From an uncultured Prevotellaceae bacterium (GTDB taxonomy: Bacteria; Bacteroidota; Bacteroidia; Bacteroidales; Bacteroidaceae), in contig CAMKSE010000018.1 in assembly GCA_946415365.1 (NCBI GenBank), forward strand, positions 1 through 64,000: DNA of 64,000 nucleotides, given 5' to 3'. Shown piece after piece: positions 7,696 to 17,035 of this stretch. The notes below the pieces were generated by a model, which saw only the letters and a list, made by a program, of their open reading frames with translations, was not told the origin of the DNA and did not search any database. Both the position numbers and the translations under genes were made by a program. Every line of letters starts with the position of its first letter. Within the stretch, counting starts at the first letter, position 1.

Positions 7696-8163
7696 ATGAA
7701 AAAGAAATTGAATTTTCTGTGTGTTTTGATGCTGCTTCTGATGGTAGCACAGGTGGTAATGATGTTCGTAATGGGCGCAGATGATTTTGAAAAAGGGTGG
7801 CGTGAAGGTGCTCAGGCGGATACCGGCCATACCACATGGCCAGAATTTCTGAGTATGCTATTGTGCTTTGCTGTGGTCATTGCGGCCATCGGCTCGTTTG
7901 CCTGTTTCTTCCGTTTCATCTTGAACGTCAACCGCAACGAGGTGTTCGAATGGGACAACGTGCTTATGCTCCGTCTGACGGGTATTGGCTTGTTGGTGAT
8001 GGTGTTGTCGATTTCCGGATTTGGGCTTTTGAACGGCCATGTCTTCACTGAAGTTTACGATGAATATTTCGACATACTGATATTCAGCGTGTTCAATCTG
8101 ATTGTGGCCGAGGCGTTTGCCATCGGACTGAAGCTGAAGCAGGAGCAGGACTTAACGATTTAA
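7696..8163 (+). CDS. DUF2975 membrane protein
   Basis: 155 residues with four hydrophobic segments (about 6-28, 50-75, 90-112, 125-145), matching the DUF2975 family. The start at 7696 (MKKKLNFLCVLML) follows the promoter; upstream in-frame ATG-like codons precede or overlap it. The gene is 7 bases from a small XRE regulator, a pairing typical of DUF2975 genes. The family has no established function; by analogy the membrane protein may sense or modulate the activity of the partner regulator. Confidence 0.85.
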   Translation: MKKKLNFLCVLMLLLMVAQVVMMFVMGADDFEKGWREGAQADTGHTTWPEFLSMLLCFAVVIAAIGSFACFFRFILNVNRNEVFEWDNVLMLRLTGIGLLVMVLSISGFGLLNGHVFTEVYDEYFDILIFSVFNLIVAEAFAIGLKLKQEQDLTI

Positions 8164-8170
8164 CGGGCTT

Positions 8171-8392
8171 ATGGGACAGATCATAGTAAACCTCGATGTG
8201 GAGATGGCTAAGCGGAAAATGTCGCTGAGTGAGTTGGCCGAAAGAGTGGGATTGACGCTGGCGAACCTCTCCATCCTGAAGACGGGCAAGGCCAAGGCCG
8301 TACGATTTACGACGCTCGAAGCCATTTGCCGCGAACTGGGTTGTCAGCCAGGAGATATTTTGGAATATAGGGACACTAACGATTCAAAATGA
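8171..8392 (+). CDS. Small XRE/Cro-type DNA-binding regulator (YozG-like)
   Basis: 73 residues that are almost only a helix-turn-helix domain: MSLSELAERVGLTLANLSILKTGKAKAVRF spans both helices, followed by LEAICRELGCQPGDILEY, a typical ending of this family. It is cotranscribed with the DUF2975 gene. It sits 120 bp upstream of the giant adhesin gene, whose promoter overlaps a perfect inverted repeat (8431-8464), so that repeat is a plausible operator for it. This link is inferred from position only. Confidence 0.9.
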   Translation: MGQIIVNLDVEMAKRKMSLSELAERVGLTLANLSILKTGKAKAVRFTTLEAICRELGCQPGDILEYRDTNDSK

Positions 8393-8430
8393 AACCCAGA
8401 TAATTGATATAGAGTTACTTCCAACCGCTT

Positions 8431-8464
8431 AACTGCCAAATAATCCGCGAATTATTTGGCAGTT
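8431..8464. promoter_or_regulatory. Perfect 14-bp inverted repeat overlapping the adhesin promoter
   Basis: AACTGCCAAATAAT (8431-8444) and ATTATTTGGCAGTT (8451-8464) are exact reverse complements with a 6-base loop. The right arm is the -33 region of the adhesin promoter. No T run follows, so an operator is more likely than a terminator, though a weak terminator of the XRE gene cannot be excluded. Confidence 0.75.
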
Positions 8465-8486
8465 TCACGTAATATGAGTACCTTTG
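8452..8486 (+). promoter_or_regulatory. Promoter of the giant adhesin gene
   Basis: TTATTTGGCAGTTTC (8452-8466), 12 bases, TACCTTTG (8479-8486). Spacing and upstream block are the same as at 5076-5110. Confidence 0.75.
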
Positions 8487-8512
8487 CACGGAAAATTGAA
8501 TATATCATAAAT

Positions 8513-11500
8513 ATGAAGCAGTTATTACTTACGATTATCTCATTTTTATTGCCGCTTGTGGCTAATGCTAATCATGTATCAACGGTTGACGCTAACTACA
8601 ATTTGGACGATCCGGAACAAGAACAGACGTATAAGCTGACGTATATGCTTGACGGCGAGGTGTATGGCGTAGTAGAGGAATATGCCGCAGGTACTCCGAT
8701 TACTCTCAGGGCAGATCCACCTGCCAAGGAAGGTTATACTTTCTCTGGTTGGCAGGGTTTCCCAGAAACGAATACGATGCCCGCCAACGATGTGACGATT
8801 ACAGGCACCTATAATGTCAACAAGTATAAGCTGACGTATATGGTCGACGGCGTGGAATATAAGTCGTATGATATAGATTACAATGCAACGATCACTCCTG
8901 AGGCAGCGCCCACGAAGGAAGGCCATACCTTCTCTGGTTGGAGTGAGATTCCTGCGACGATGCCCGCCAGCAATGTGACTGTAACGGGTACTTTTACCGT
9001 CAACAAGTACAAGCTGACGTATATGGTCGACGGTGTGGTTTATAAGGAGTATGATATAGATTACAATGCAACGATTACTCCTGAGGCAGCACCAGCAGCA
9101 AAAGAGGGCTATACCTTCTCGGGTTGGAGTGAGATTCCTGCGACGATGCCCGCCAGCAATGTGACGATTACCGGCACCTATAATGCCAACAAGTACAAGC
9201 TGACTTATATGGTCGACGGCGTGGAATACAAGTCGTATGAGATAGAATATGGTGCAACGATCACTCCTGAGGCAGCACCCACGAAGGAGGGCTATACCTT
9301 CTCCGGTTGGAGTGAGATTCCTGCGACGATGCCTGCCAGCGATGTAACTGTAACGGGTAGCTTTAGCATCAATAAGTATAAACTGATTTATATGCTCGAC
9401 GGCGCGGAATACAAGTCGTATGATATAGATTATGGTGCGACGATCACTCCAGAGCCAGCACCAGCAGCAAAAGAGGGCTATACCTTCTCCGGTTGGAGCG
9501 AGATTCCTGCGACGATGCCCGCCAGCAATGTAACGATTACCGGCACCTATAACGTCAACAAGTATAAGCTGACTTACAAGGTCGACGGTGAGGTTTATAA
9601 GTCGTATGATATAGAATACAATGCAGCGATCACTCCTGAGGCAGCGCCCACGAAGGAGGGTTATACGTTCTCGGGTTGGAGTGAGATTCCTGCTACGATG
9701 CCTGCCAGCGATGTAACTGTAACGGGTACCTTTACCATCAACAAATATAAGCTGACGTATATGGTCGACGGCGTGGAATACAAGTCGTATGAGATAGAAT
9801 ATGGTGCAACGATCACTCCTGAGGCAGCACCCACGAAGGAGGGCTATACCTTCTCGGGTTGGAGTGAGATTCCTGCTACGATGCCCGCCAGCGATGTAAC
9901 CGTTACAGGTACCTATACTCTTATTCAAAAGTATAAGCTGACGTATATGCTTGACGGTGTGCAGTATGGTGAAGTAGAAGAATATGCCTCAGGTACTGCG
10001 ATTACTCTCAGGGCAGATCCTCCTGCCAAGGAAGGTTATACTTTCTCTGGTTGGCAGGGCTTCCCAGCAACGAATACGATGCCCGCAAACGATGTAACGA
10101 TTACCGGTACCTATAATGCCAACAAATACAAGCTGACTTATATGGTCGACGGCGCGGAATATAAATCGTATGATATAGAATATGGTGCAACGATCACTCC
10201 TGAGGCAGCACCCACGAAGGAGGGTTATACGTTCTCCGGTTGGAGCGAGATTCCTGCGACGATGCCCGCCAGCAATGTAACTGTAACAGGCACCTTTGCC
10301 ATCAACAAGTATAAGCTGACGTATATGGTCGACGGCGCGGAATACAAGTCGTATGAGATAGAATATGGTGCAACGATCACTCCTGAGGAGGCACCCACGA
10401 AGGAAGGTTATAAATTCTCCGGTTGGAGCGAGATTCCTGCGACGATGCCTGCCAGTGATGTAACAGTAACAGGTACCTTTACCCTCATTAATAAGTATAA
10501 GTTGACGTACATAGTAGATGGCCAGGAATATAAATCTTATGAATTAGAGCTCGGTGACCCGATCACTCCTGAGGCAGAGCCCACGAAAGAAGGCCATACT
10601 TTCTCAGGATGGAGTGAGATTCCTGAGACGATGCCAGACCACGATGTAACGGTTACAGGAGCTTTTACCTATCAACTGACGTATACGGTAGACGGCGAAG
10701 TCTATAAGGAATATTCAATAGAATATGGTAAGGAAATCACGCCGGAGCCAGCGCCCACGAAGGAGGGTTATACCTTCTCGGGTTGGAGCGAGATTCCTGC
10801 AACGATGCCCGCCGAAGATGTAACTGTGACAGGAACCTTTACCATCAATGATGACGAACTGAAATTTACTGTTGGTGGTATATGTTATAAGATAGATGGA
10901 GAGAATACCGTTTCTGTTGTATCAAGAGACGGTAAGTACTATGGTGAAGTTGTGATTCCGACTGAAGTAAGCAATAAGGAAGTAACTTATAGTGTGACTG
11001 GTATCGGAGAAAGTGCCTTTGAAGGTTGCAATGAAATGACTTCTGTGACGATCCCCAGCAGTGTGACGAAGATAGAAAAGAATGCCTTCAAGGGCTGCAG
11101 CGGGCTGACCGCCATTAATTCAGACATAACGTCGCCGTTTGAGATCTCTTCCGATGTCTTTGACGCCTCTATAACAGACAATGTACCCTTGTATGTTCCA
11201 TTAGGCTCTAAGTCCGCCTATCAGTCAACTGCGGGTTGGAAGGCATTTAAGAAGATCATTGAGCGTGGTGGCGTAGGTTTTGATTTCGAGGTTGATGGCC
11301 TCAACTATAGGATAGGCGAGAATAATACCGCTACCTTGATTGCAAAGACCCCAGCTTACTCTGGCAAGATCGTGATTCCCGATAAGGTAAGCTATTCTGG
11401 AACTACTTATAGCGTGACAGGTATCGGAGAAAGTGCCTTTAGTGGTTGCACTAAAGTGACATCTGTGACCATTCCCAGCAGTGTAACGAAGATAGATAAG

Positions 11501-14500
11501 GATGCCTTCAAGGATTGCATCGGCTTGAACTCTGTTCAGATATCCGATCTTGCAGCATGGTGCAATATTGATTTTGTGGAAGGCTCAGGAAATAGCGTAC
11601 CTTACAGCAGCAATCCTTTGAATTATGCCCACCACCTTTACCTGAATGGTTCAGAAATCAAGTCATTAGCTATTCCTCAGGGTGTTAAGGTCATCAAGTA
11701 TGCTGTATTTGAAGGTCTCAGCAGTGTAACGAAAGTAACTATTCCCAACAGCGTGACTTTGATTGGAAGGAATGCCTTCCGTGGATGTAGCGGCTTCAGC
11801 TCGTTGACGCTTCCCAAGAGCGTGACCTCTATTGGCACTTATGCCTTCTGGCAGTGCAGCGGTCTGACTAACATTGAGTCTGAGATAACATCGCCCTTTG
11901 CAATCACGAATGTCTTTGAATCCTCTATTACCAATAGTGTGACATTGTATGTCCCCTTAGGCACCAGATCTGCCTATCAGTCTACCTCAGGCTGGAGCGC
12001 ATTCAAGAAGATTGTAGAGCGTGGCGGCTTGGATTTTGATTTCGAGGTTGATGGCTTCAACTATAGGGTAGGTGAGAATAATACTGCTACCTTGATTGCG
12101 AAGACTCCTGCCTACACTGGTAAAATTGTGATTTCGAATAAGGTAAGCTATTCTGGAACCACTTATAGCGTGACTGGTATCGGAGAAAGTGCGTTCTCGG
12201 GTTGTAGCGGTGTTACTTCTGTGACGATTCCCAGCAGTATAACGAAGATAGATAAGGATGCCTTCAAGAATTGCAGTGGATTGACAGCTGTTCATATAAC
12301 CGATCTTGCTGCGTGGTGCAATATTGATTTTGTAGAAGGCACAGCTAGTGGTGTTCCTTACAGCAGCAATCCTTTGAATTACGCTCACCACCTTTATCTG
12401 AATGGTTCAGAAATCAAATCGTTGGAAATTCCTCAGGGTGTCAAGACCATCAAGTATGCTGTGTTTGAAGGTCTCAGCAGTATTACGTCTTTGACCATTC
12501 CTAGCAGCGTGACTCTGATTGGAAGGAATGCCTTCCGTGGATGTAGCGGTTTGACCTCGTTGACCATCCCCAAGAGCGTGACTTCTATTGGCACTTATGC
12601 CTTCTGGCAGTGCAGCGGTCTGACCAAGATCGAGTCGGAGATAACATCGCCCTTTAAAATCACGAATGTCTTTGAGTCCTCTATTACCAATAGTGTGACA
12701 TTGTCTATTCCTTTAGGCACTAAGTCAGCCTATCAGTCTACCTCAGGCTGGAGCGCATTCAAGAAGATTGTTGAGCGCGGTGGCGTTGATTTTGAGTTCG
12801 AGGTTGATGGTATCAGATATAGGGTTCGTGAGAACAGTACCGTTTATGTCATTGCGAAAAAACCAATTTACTCTGGTAAGATAGTGATACCGAATAAGGT
12901 CAGCAATCTTGGAATTACCTATAACGTGACTGGTATCGGAGCAAGTGCGTTCTCTGGTTGTAGCGGTCTTACCTCAGTAACGATTCCCAACAGTGTAACG
13001 AAGGTAGATAAGGATGCCTTCAAGGACTGTAAGGGGCTGACAGCTGTTCATATATCCGACCTTGAAGCATGGTGCAATATTGATTTCGTAAAAGGTTCTG
13101 TTGTAGATAACTCCAGTTCCACATCCACTCCTAACTCCGATCCAACCCCCACTCCTAACCCGACCCCGTCGTCTTCAGAAAGTATAATCAATATAAATGT
13201 GAGAATTACAAACAATAGATCCACCGCTTTGGCTTTAGATGGTGATCTGCAGTTTGTTCTTGCAAATCCTGATAAGAACGGTGTTTATCATGGAACAAAT
13301 GATGACGGTTCACCTTATAAAGGAGCTTATAACCGGTCTGGTCATCTTAAGTTCAGCAGTTCATCAGTGACCATACCTGCTGGTCAGTCCAAGGTGTTCG
13401 CTATGAATAACGTGGAGCTTGGAGGAAGAAGTCCGCTTGAACCGAGTAAGATAACATGGACTATAGAAACGCGAGCCCCAAGAAACGTGATGTTGTATAT
13501 CAATGGCAATTCTTCCGCTGTGTTGGCTAATAACATGGATCCCAATATTGTATTCGCCAATGGTGGCACTTATGATATTGTGATACCAAATACCACTTCT
13601 AATTCAAGATCAGAAACCAATACGGAAGATGCTTCTGCAAGAGCATCTACTCGGGCTGCAGATGGTAGTGTTACGACATCCGTAACCATTGTGAACAACT
13701 CTGGTAGTGCTAAGACGTTCGATGGTAGGGTTTGTTTTATAACCTATGGTACGTATAGTGGCTACACAGGTTACTTCAGGATGAAGGGTAACTGTTCTGG
13801 TGCCAGTCTCACCATCCCCGCAGGTGGCAGACAGGCTTACACTGTGACATTCCCCAAAGACAACAACCAGACTCCTTCTGTTGCTGTTGGTATGCATTTC
13901 GCTAGTCAGGCACAGCGTGGTCAGTTCCAGTCTAACAATGGTTACTATATCAATGGAGCCTGTTACACATGTAGTGATTTCAGTACAAGCGACACCTTTA
14001 GGGATGGCGGCTCATACACAATGACTATCCCCGCCAACACGCATGAATGGTCGTCAGGTGGTGTTATAGATGATAATCCTGTTATTGTAGATGACAGTCC
14101 TATAGAAATTAGCAGTAATCCTTTGTATTATGCTCATCACCTTTATTTGAATGGTACAGAAATTAAATCATTGGTAATTCCACAAAGTATCAAGTCCATC
14201 AAGTATGCAACGTTTGAAGGCTGCAGTGGCTTGACGTCTCTTACGATTCCCAATACTGTGACTACTATCGGTAAGCAATCCTTCCATGGATGTAGCGGTC
14301 TGACAACATTGACAATTCCTGAAAGCGTGAAATCCATCAGCAGCTATGCATTCTGGGGGTGCAGTGGTCTGACCACCGTCAATTCAGATATATTGTCACC
14401 TTTTGCCATACCGGATGCTTTTGATTCCTATGTTTATAATAAGGCTACTTTATACATCCATGCAGGCACCTTGTCGGCCTACCAGTCAAAGGAAGGATGG

Positions 14501-17035
14501 AAGTTTGCAAACATAGTGGAGGTTGACGACATATTTGAAGATGTTGAGATTAACGGCATCTATTACGACATTAATGCTACCAAAGTGAAGGCAATAGTCA
14601 CAAGCGCGCCCTCATCAGGTTATTATAAGGGTGAGGTCATCATCCCAGAGAAGGTGACTTACAAGGGAATAACCTATCGTGTAGCAGAGATTGGAGCAAG
14701 TGCCTTCGAAGGTTGCACAGGTATAACGTCTGTTACTATACCCAATAATGTTGTAGTAATCAATGATGGTGCTTTCTATGGTTGTACAAGTCTTGAAAAT
14801 GTGATTTTACCAGAAGAACTTGTTATTATCGGACAAGGAGCATTCTCTGGTTGTTCTAGTTTGGTTTCCATTAAAATCCCCAGCACCGTGAGAACAATCA
14901 AGGATTATGCTTTCTTCGGTTGTACCAATCTGACCTCTATTATATCAGAGATTGTGGAACCGTTTGCAATAAATAGTGTATTTGAATCGACAACTCTTAG
15001 AAATGCCAGCTTGTATGTTTCAGAAGGAACAAAGCAGTTTTATGATTCTACTGAGCAATGGAGTGAATTCTATACGATCTTTGAGGCGGGAGCAATCGGT
15101 ATGACATTTAATGTGGATGGCGTATCTTATCTAATTGATGATTATAATACGGTGTCTGTTACAACAGGAAGGACAAAGTATTCTGGCAATGTTGTTATTC
15201 CCGGACAAGCTACTTTCTTGGGCAAGACATACAGTGTGTCGAGTATCGGAGAGAGTGCTTTCGAAAATTGTATCGGTTTGACCTCAGTTACAATACCAAG
15301 CTCCGTTACGAGAATCGGGTATAAAGCGTTCTATGGTTGTACGAGTCTGACCTCTGTAAAGTCAGAAAGGATTTCACCATTTGAAATACAAGATGTTTTT
15401 GATAGTACTATCTATGGTAGAGCGACATTATATGTTCCAACTGGCTCAAAGTCTGAATACCTGGCAACATCAGGATGGAATTATTTCAGAAATATTAGAG
15501 AGGTAGATATCATTGTCAACCAGATAAAGATTAACGACATCTATTACAATTTGAACGTAACCCAACGGTTAGCCGAAGTAGCGAGTGTGCCCAAATCAGA
15601 TTCCAAAGCCTTTGCTTATAAGGGAGATATTACGATTCCTAATGAGGTGACCTACGAACATGATACCTATAGTGTTGTGGGAATAGGAGAAAGTGCTTTC
15701 GAGGGTAGCACCGTTCTGTCATCCGTCACTATTCCGAATAGTGTCACAACAATTGGTGATGGAGCCTTCTATGGGTGTAGCACTCTTGCGTCTGTCATTA
15801 TGGAGGACGGTATCACTACCATTGGAGAAGGAGCCTTCTCTCGATGCACGTCTTTGCCGTCAATTACTATACCCAGTACGGTAACGTCAATTGGTGATCT
15901 TGCTTTCTATGGTTGTGTGTCATTAAAGAAAGTGAGTGTGCTATCTGTGATACCGCCAGTAATTAGTTCCAACACATTCTATAACTATTCAATTATGTTA
16001 ATGGTTCCGGATGAATCACTGAATGAATATTTGGATGCGACAAATTGGAAACAATTCTCCATTATCCTACCATATTCCAATAAACGCTCTATTCATGTCT
16101 CTAAGGCGGGCACATTGTCTAATTTGATTTCTGAAGAGGAGATGTACCTGATTGAGGAATTGACTCTGACTGGTGAGCTGAATGGTTCGGATATTCGCTA
16201 TATATGGAAAATGGCAGGATTAGACTGGAAGTATGTCGAGGGAGCAGGAGCCAGTGGTTATGATTACTCCACAGTGCCGACAGATGGTATATTGAAAGTA
16301 CTGGATATCTCAAATGCCAGGATTGTCGAAGGAGGTAATTGGTATTATGTGTTAGTATCGTATCCTCCCCAATACATATCGACACAAACCAACTCTATAG
16401 GAGAATATATGTTCTATGGATGTAAGTTGGAATCTGTCAAACTACCTAGCGATGTGACGTCTATTGAAGATTTTGCATTCTCTGGTTGCAGCGACTTGTA
16501 TTACGTGTCTATCCCCAGCAGTGTGACTTCTATTGGCAAATGGGCTTTCTGGAAGTGTAGCAGCTTGAACTCCTTGTTTATTCCTGGCAATGTGACTTCC
16601 ATTGGTGAATGGGCTTTCACCGGTTGCGATGGTTTAACCACGATCGTTTCAGATATAGAGAATCCGTTTGAGATAAGCAAGAACGTATTTAATTCGAGTC
16701 TTTATGCTGATGCGACTCTGATTGTTCCTGACGGAACGAAGTCCGTCTATCAGTCAACTGCAGGATGGAATCTGTTCAAAAATATCGTGGAATATTGGGA
16801 GAGTGGCATAGTTAGTCCAAGAACTATGAATGTAATGATACAGAATATGGACAATCAGCTGTCTATCACAGGTGCAGCAGAAGGTAGTATGATAAAAGTC
16901 TATAGTATGACAGGTAGGTTGGTTGGCTCAGCAAAAGCAGGAGCAGGAACCACGAATATATCTACTACTCTCCAACGTGGAGATATTGGTATTGTAAGGA
17001 TTGGCAACAAGAGTGTCAAAGTGGTGATAAAATAA
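8513..17035 (+). CDS. Giant surface adhesin: Listeria-Bacteroides repeats plus BspA-type LRR solenoid
   Basis: 2,840 residues. The signal peptide MKQLLLTIISFLLPLVANA fixes the start at 8513. Residues about 40-780 are 12 Listeria-Bacteroides (Flg_new/InlB B-type) repeats of about 60 residues with KEGYTFSGWSEIPATMP cores; units 1 and 8 share a variant ending GWQGFP. The rest is LRR_5/BspA solenoid (SVTGIGESAFxGC units) with capping stretches. Three tandem 252-residue blocks occur between about 920 and 2010; the third is split by an insert at about 1530-1862 made of a Pro/Thr/Ser linker and two beta-rich modules. The C-terminus (VYSMTGRLVGSA ... VRIGNKSVKVVIK) resembles a type IX secretion sorting tail. 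Expected at the cell surface, binding host, plant or other bacterial ligands. The stop overlaps the next start (TAATG). Confidence 0.88.
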   Translation: MKQLLLTIISFLLPLVANANHVSTVDANYNLDDPEQEQTYKLTYMLDGEVYGVVEEYAAGTPITLRADPPAKEGYTFSGWQGFPETNTMPANDVTITGTYNVNKYKLTYMVDGVEYKSYDIDYNATITPEAAPTKEGHTFSGWSEIPATMPASNVTVTGTFTVNKYKLTYMVDGVVYKEYDIDYNATITPEAAPAAKEGYTFSGWSEIPATMPASNVTITGTYNANKYKLTYMVDGVEYKSYEIEYGATITPEAAPTKEGYTFSGWSEIPATMPASDVTVTGSFSINKYKLIYMLDGAEYKSYDIDYGATITPEPAPAAKEGYTFSGWSEIPATMPASNVTITGTYNVNKYKLTYKVDGEVYKSYDIEYNAAITPEAAPTKEGYTFSGWSEIPATMPASDVTVTGTFTINKYKLTYMVDGVEYKSYEIEYGATITPEAAPTKEGYTFSGWSEIPATMPASDVTVTGTYTLIQKYKLTYMLDGVQYGEVEEYASGTAITLRADPPAKEGYTFSGWQGFPATNTMPANDVTITGTYNANKYKLTYMVDGAEYKSYDIEYGATITPEAAPTKEGYTFSGWSEIPATMPASNVTVTGTFAINKYKLTYMVDGAEYKSYEIEYGATITPEEAPTKEGYKFSGWSEIPATMPASDVTVTGTFTLINKYKLTYIVDGQEYKSYELELGDPITPEAEPTKEGHTFSGWSEIPETMPDHDVTVTGAFTYQLTYTVDGEVYKEYSIEYGKEITPEPAPTKEGYTFSGWSEIPATMPAEDVTVTGTFTINDDELKFTVGGICYKIDGENTVSVVSRDGKYYGEVVIPTEVSNKEVTYSVTGIGESAFEGCNEMTSVTIPSSVTKIEKNAFKGCSGLTAINSDITSPFEISSDVFDASITDNVPLYVPLGSKSAYQSTAGWKAFKKIIERGGVGFDFEVDGLNYRIGENNTATLIAKTPAYSGKIVIPDKVSYSGTTYSVTGIGESAFSGCTKVTSVTIPSSVTKIDKDAFKDCIGLNSVQISDLAAWCNIDFVEGSGNSVPYSSNPLNYAHHLYLNGSEIKSLAIPQGVKVIKYAVFEGLSSVTKVTIPNSVTLIGRNAFRGCSGFSSLTLPKSVTSIGTYAFWQCSGLTNIESEITSPFAITNVFESSITNSVTLYVPLGTRSAYQSTSGWSAFKKIVERGGLDFDFEVDGFNYRVGENNTATLIAKTPAYTGKIVISNKVSYSGTTYSVTGIGESAFSGCSGVTSVTIPSSITKIDKDAFKNCSGLTAVHITDLAAWCNIDFVEGTASGVPYSSNPLNYAHHLYLNGSEIKSLEIPQGVKTIKYAVFEGLSSITSLTIPSSVTLIGRNAFRGCSGLTSLTIPKSVTSIGTYAFWQCSGLTKIESEITSPFKITNVFESSITNSVTLSIPLGTKSAYQSTSGWSAFKKIVERGGVDFEFEVDGIRYRVRENSTVYVIAKKPIYSGKIVIPNKVSNLGITYNVTGIGASAFSGCSGLTSVTIPNSVTKVDKDAFKDCKGLTAVHISDLEAWCNIDFVKGSVVDNSSSTSTPNSDPTPTPNPTPSSSESIININVRITNNRSTALALDGDLQFVLANPDKNGVYHGTNDDGSPYKGAYNRSGHLKFSSSSVTIPAGQSKVFAMNNVELGGRSPLEPSKITWTIETRAPRNVMLYINGNSSAVLANNMDPNIVFANGGTYDIVIPNTTSNSRSETNTEDASARASTRAADGSVTTSVTIVNNSGSAKTFDGRVCFITYGTYSGYTGYFRMKGNCSGASLTIPAGGRQAYTVTFPKDNNQTPSVAVGMHFASQAQRGQFQSNNGYYINGACYTCSDFSTSDTFRDGGSYTMTIPANTHEWSSGGVIDDNPVIVDDSPIEISSNPLYYAHHLYLNGTEIKSLVIPQSIKSIKYATFEGCSGLTSLTIPNTVTTIGKQSFHGCSGLTTLTIPESVKSISSYAFWGCSGLTTVNSDILSPFAIPDAFDSYVYNKATLYIHAGTLSAYQSKEGWKFANIVEVDDIFEDVEINGIYYDINATKVKAIVTSAPSSGYYKGEVIIPEKVTYKGITYRVAEIGASAFEGCTGITSVTIPNNVVVINDGAFYGCTSLENVILPEELVIIGQGAFSGCSSLVSIKIPSTVRTIKDYAFFGCTNLTSIISEIVEPFAINSVFESTTLRNASLYVSEGTKQFYDSTEQWSEFYTIFEAGAIGMTFNVDGVSYLIDDYNTVSVTTGRTKYSGNVVIPGQATFLGKTYSVSSIGESAFENCIGLTSVTIPSSVTRIGYKAFYGCTSLTSVKSERISPFEIQDVFDSTIYGRATLYVPTGSKSEYLATSGWNYFRNIREVDIIVNQIKINDIYYNLNVTQRLAEVASVPKSDSKAFAYKGDITIPNEVTYEHDTYSVVGIGESAFEGSTVLSSVTIPNSVTTIGDGAFYGCSTLASVIMEDGITTIGEGAFSRCTSLPSITIPSTVTSIGDLAFYGCVSLKKVSVLSVIPPVISSNTFYNYSIMLMVPDESLNEYLDATNWKQFSIILPYSNKRSIHVSKAGTLSNLISEEEMYLIEELTLTGELNGSDIRYIWKMAGLDWKYVEGAGASGYDYSTVPTDGILKVLDISNARIVEGGNWYYVLVSYPPQYISTQTNSIGEYMFYGCKLESVKLPSDVTSIEDFAFSGCSDLYYVSIPSSVTSIGKWAFWKCSSLNSLFIPGNVTSIGEWAFTGCDGLTTIVSDIENPFEISKNVFNSSLYADATLIVPDGTKSVYQSTAGWNLFKNIVEYWESGIVSPRTMNVMIQNMDNQLSITGAAEGSMIKVYSMTGRLVGSAKAGAGTTNISTTLQRGDIGIVRIGNKSVKVVIK
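8630..10850 (+). repeat. Twelve tandem Listeria-Bacteroides repeats, about 183 bp each
   Basis: Twelve consecutive coding units, highly similar at DNA level (long shared stretches around the GGTTGGAGTGAGATTCC core). Two units (1 and 8) belong to a distinct GWQGFP type, suggesting that a block of about seven units was duplicated. Such arrays often change copy number by recombination and are prone to assembly collapse. Confidence 0.88.
11285..14536 (+). repeat. Three 756-bp LRR blocks, the third interrupted by about 1 kb
   Basis: The anchor TTCGAGGTTGATGG occurs at 11285, 12041 and 12797, exactly 756 bp apart both times. The equivalent point of the next, more diverged block is near 14537, 984 bp later than the period predicts, which matches the insert of about 13100-14098. 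Confidence 0.85.

Noticed and set aside
8579..9928. Long open frame (449 codons) on the minus strand
   Set aside because: It is the antisense of the repeated adhesin units; the same codon pattern keeps it open and the product is a low-complexity repeat.
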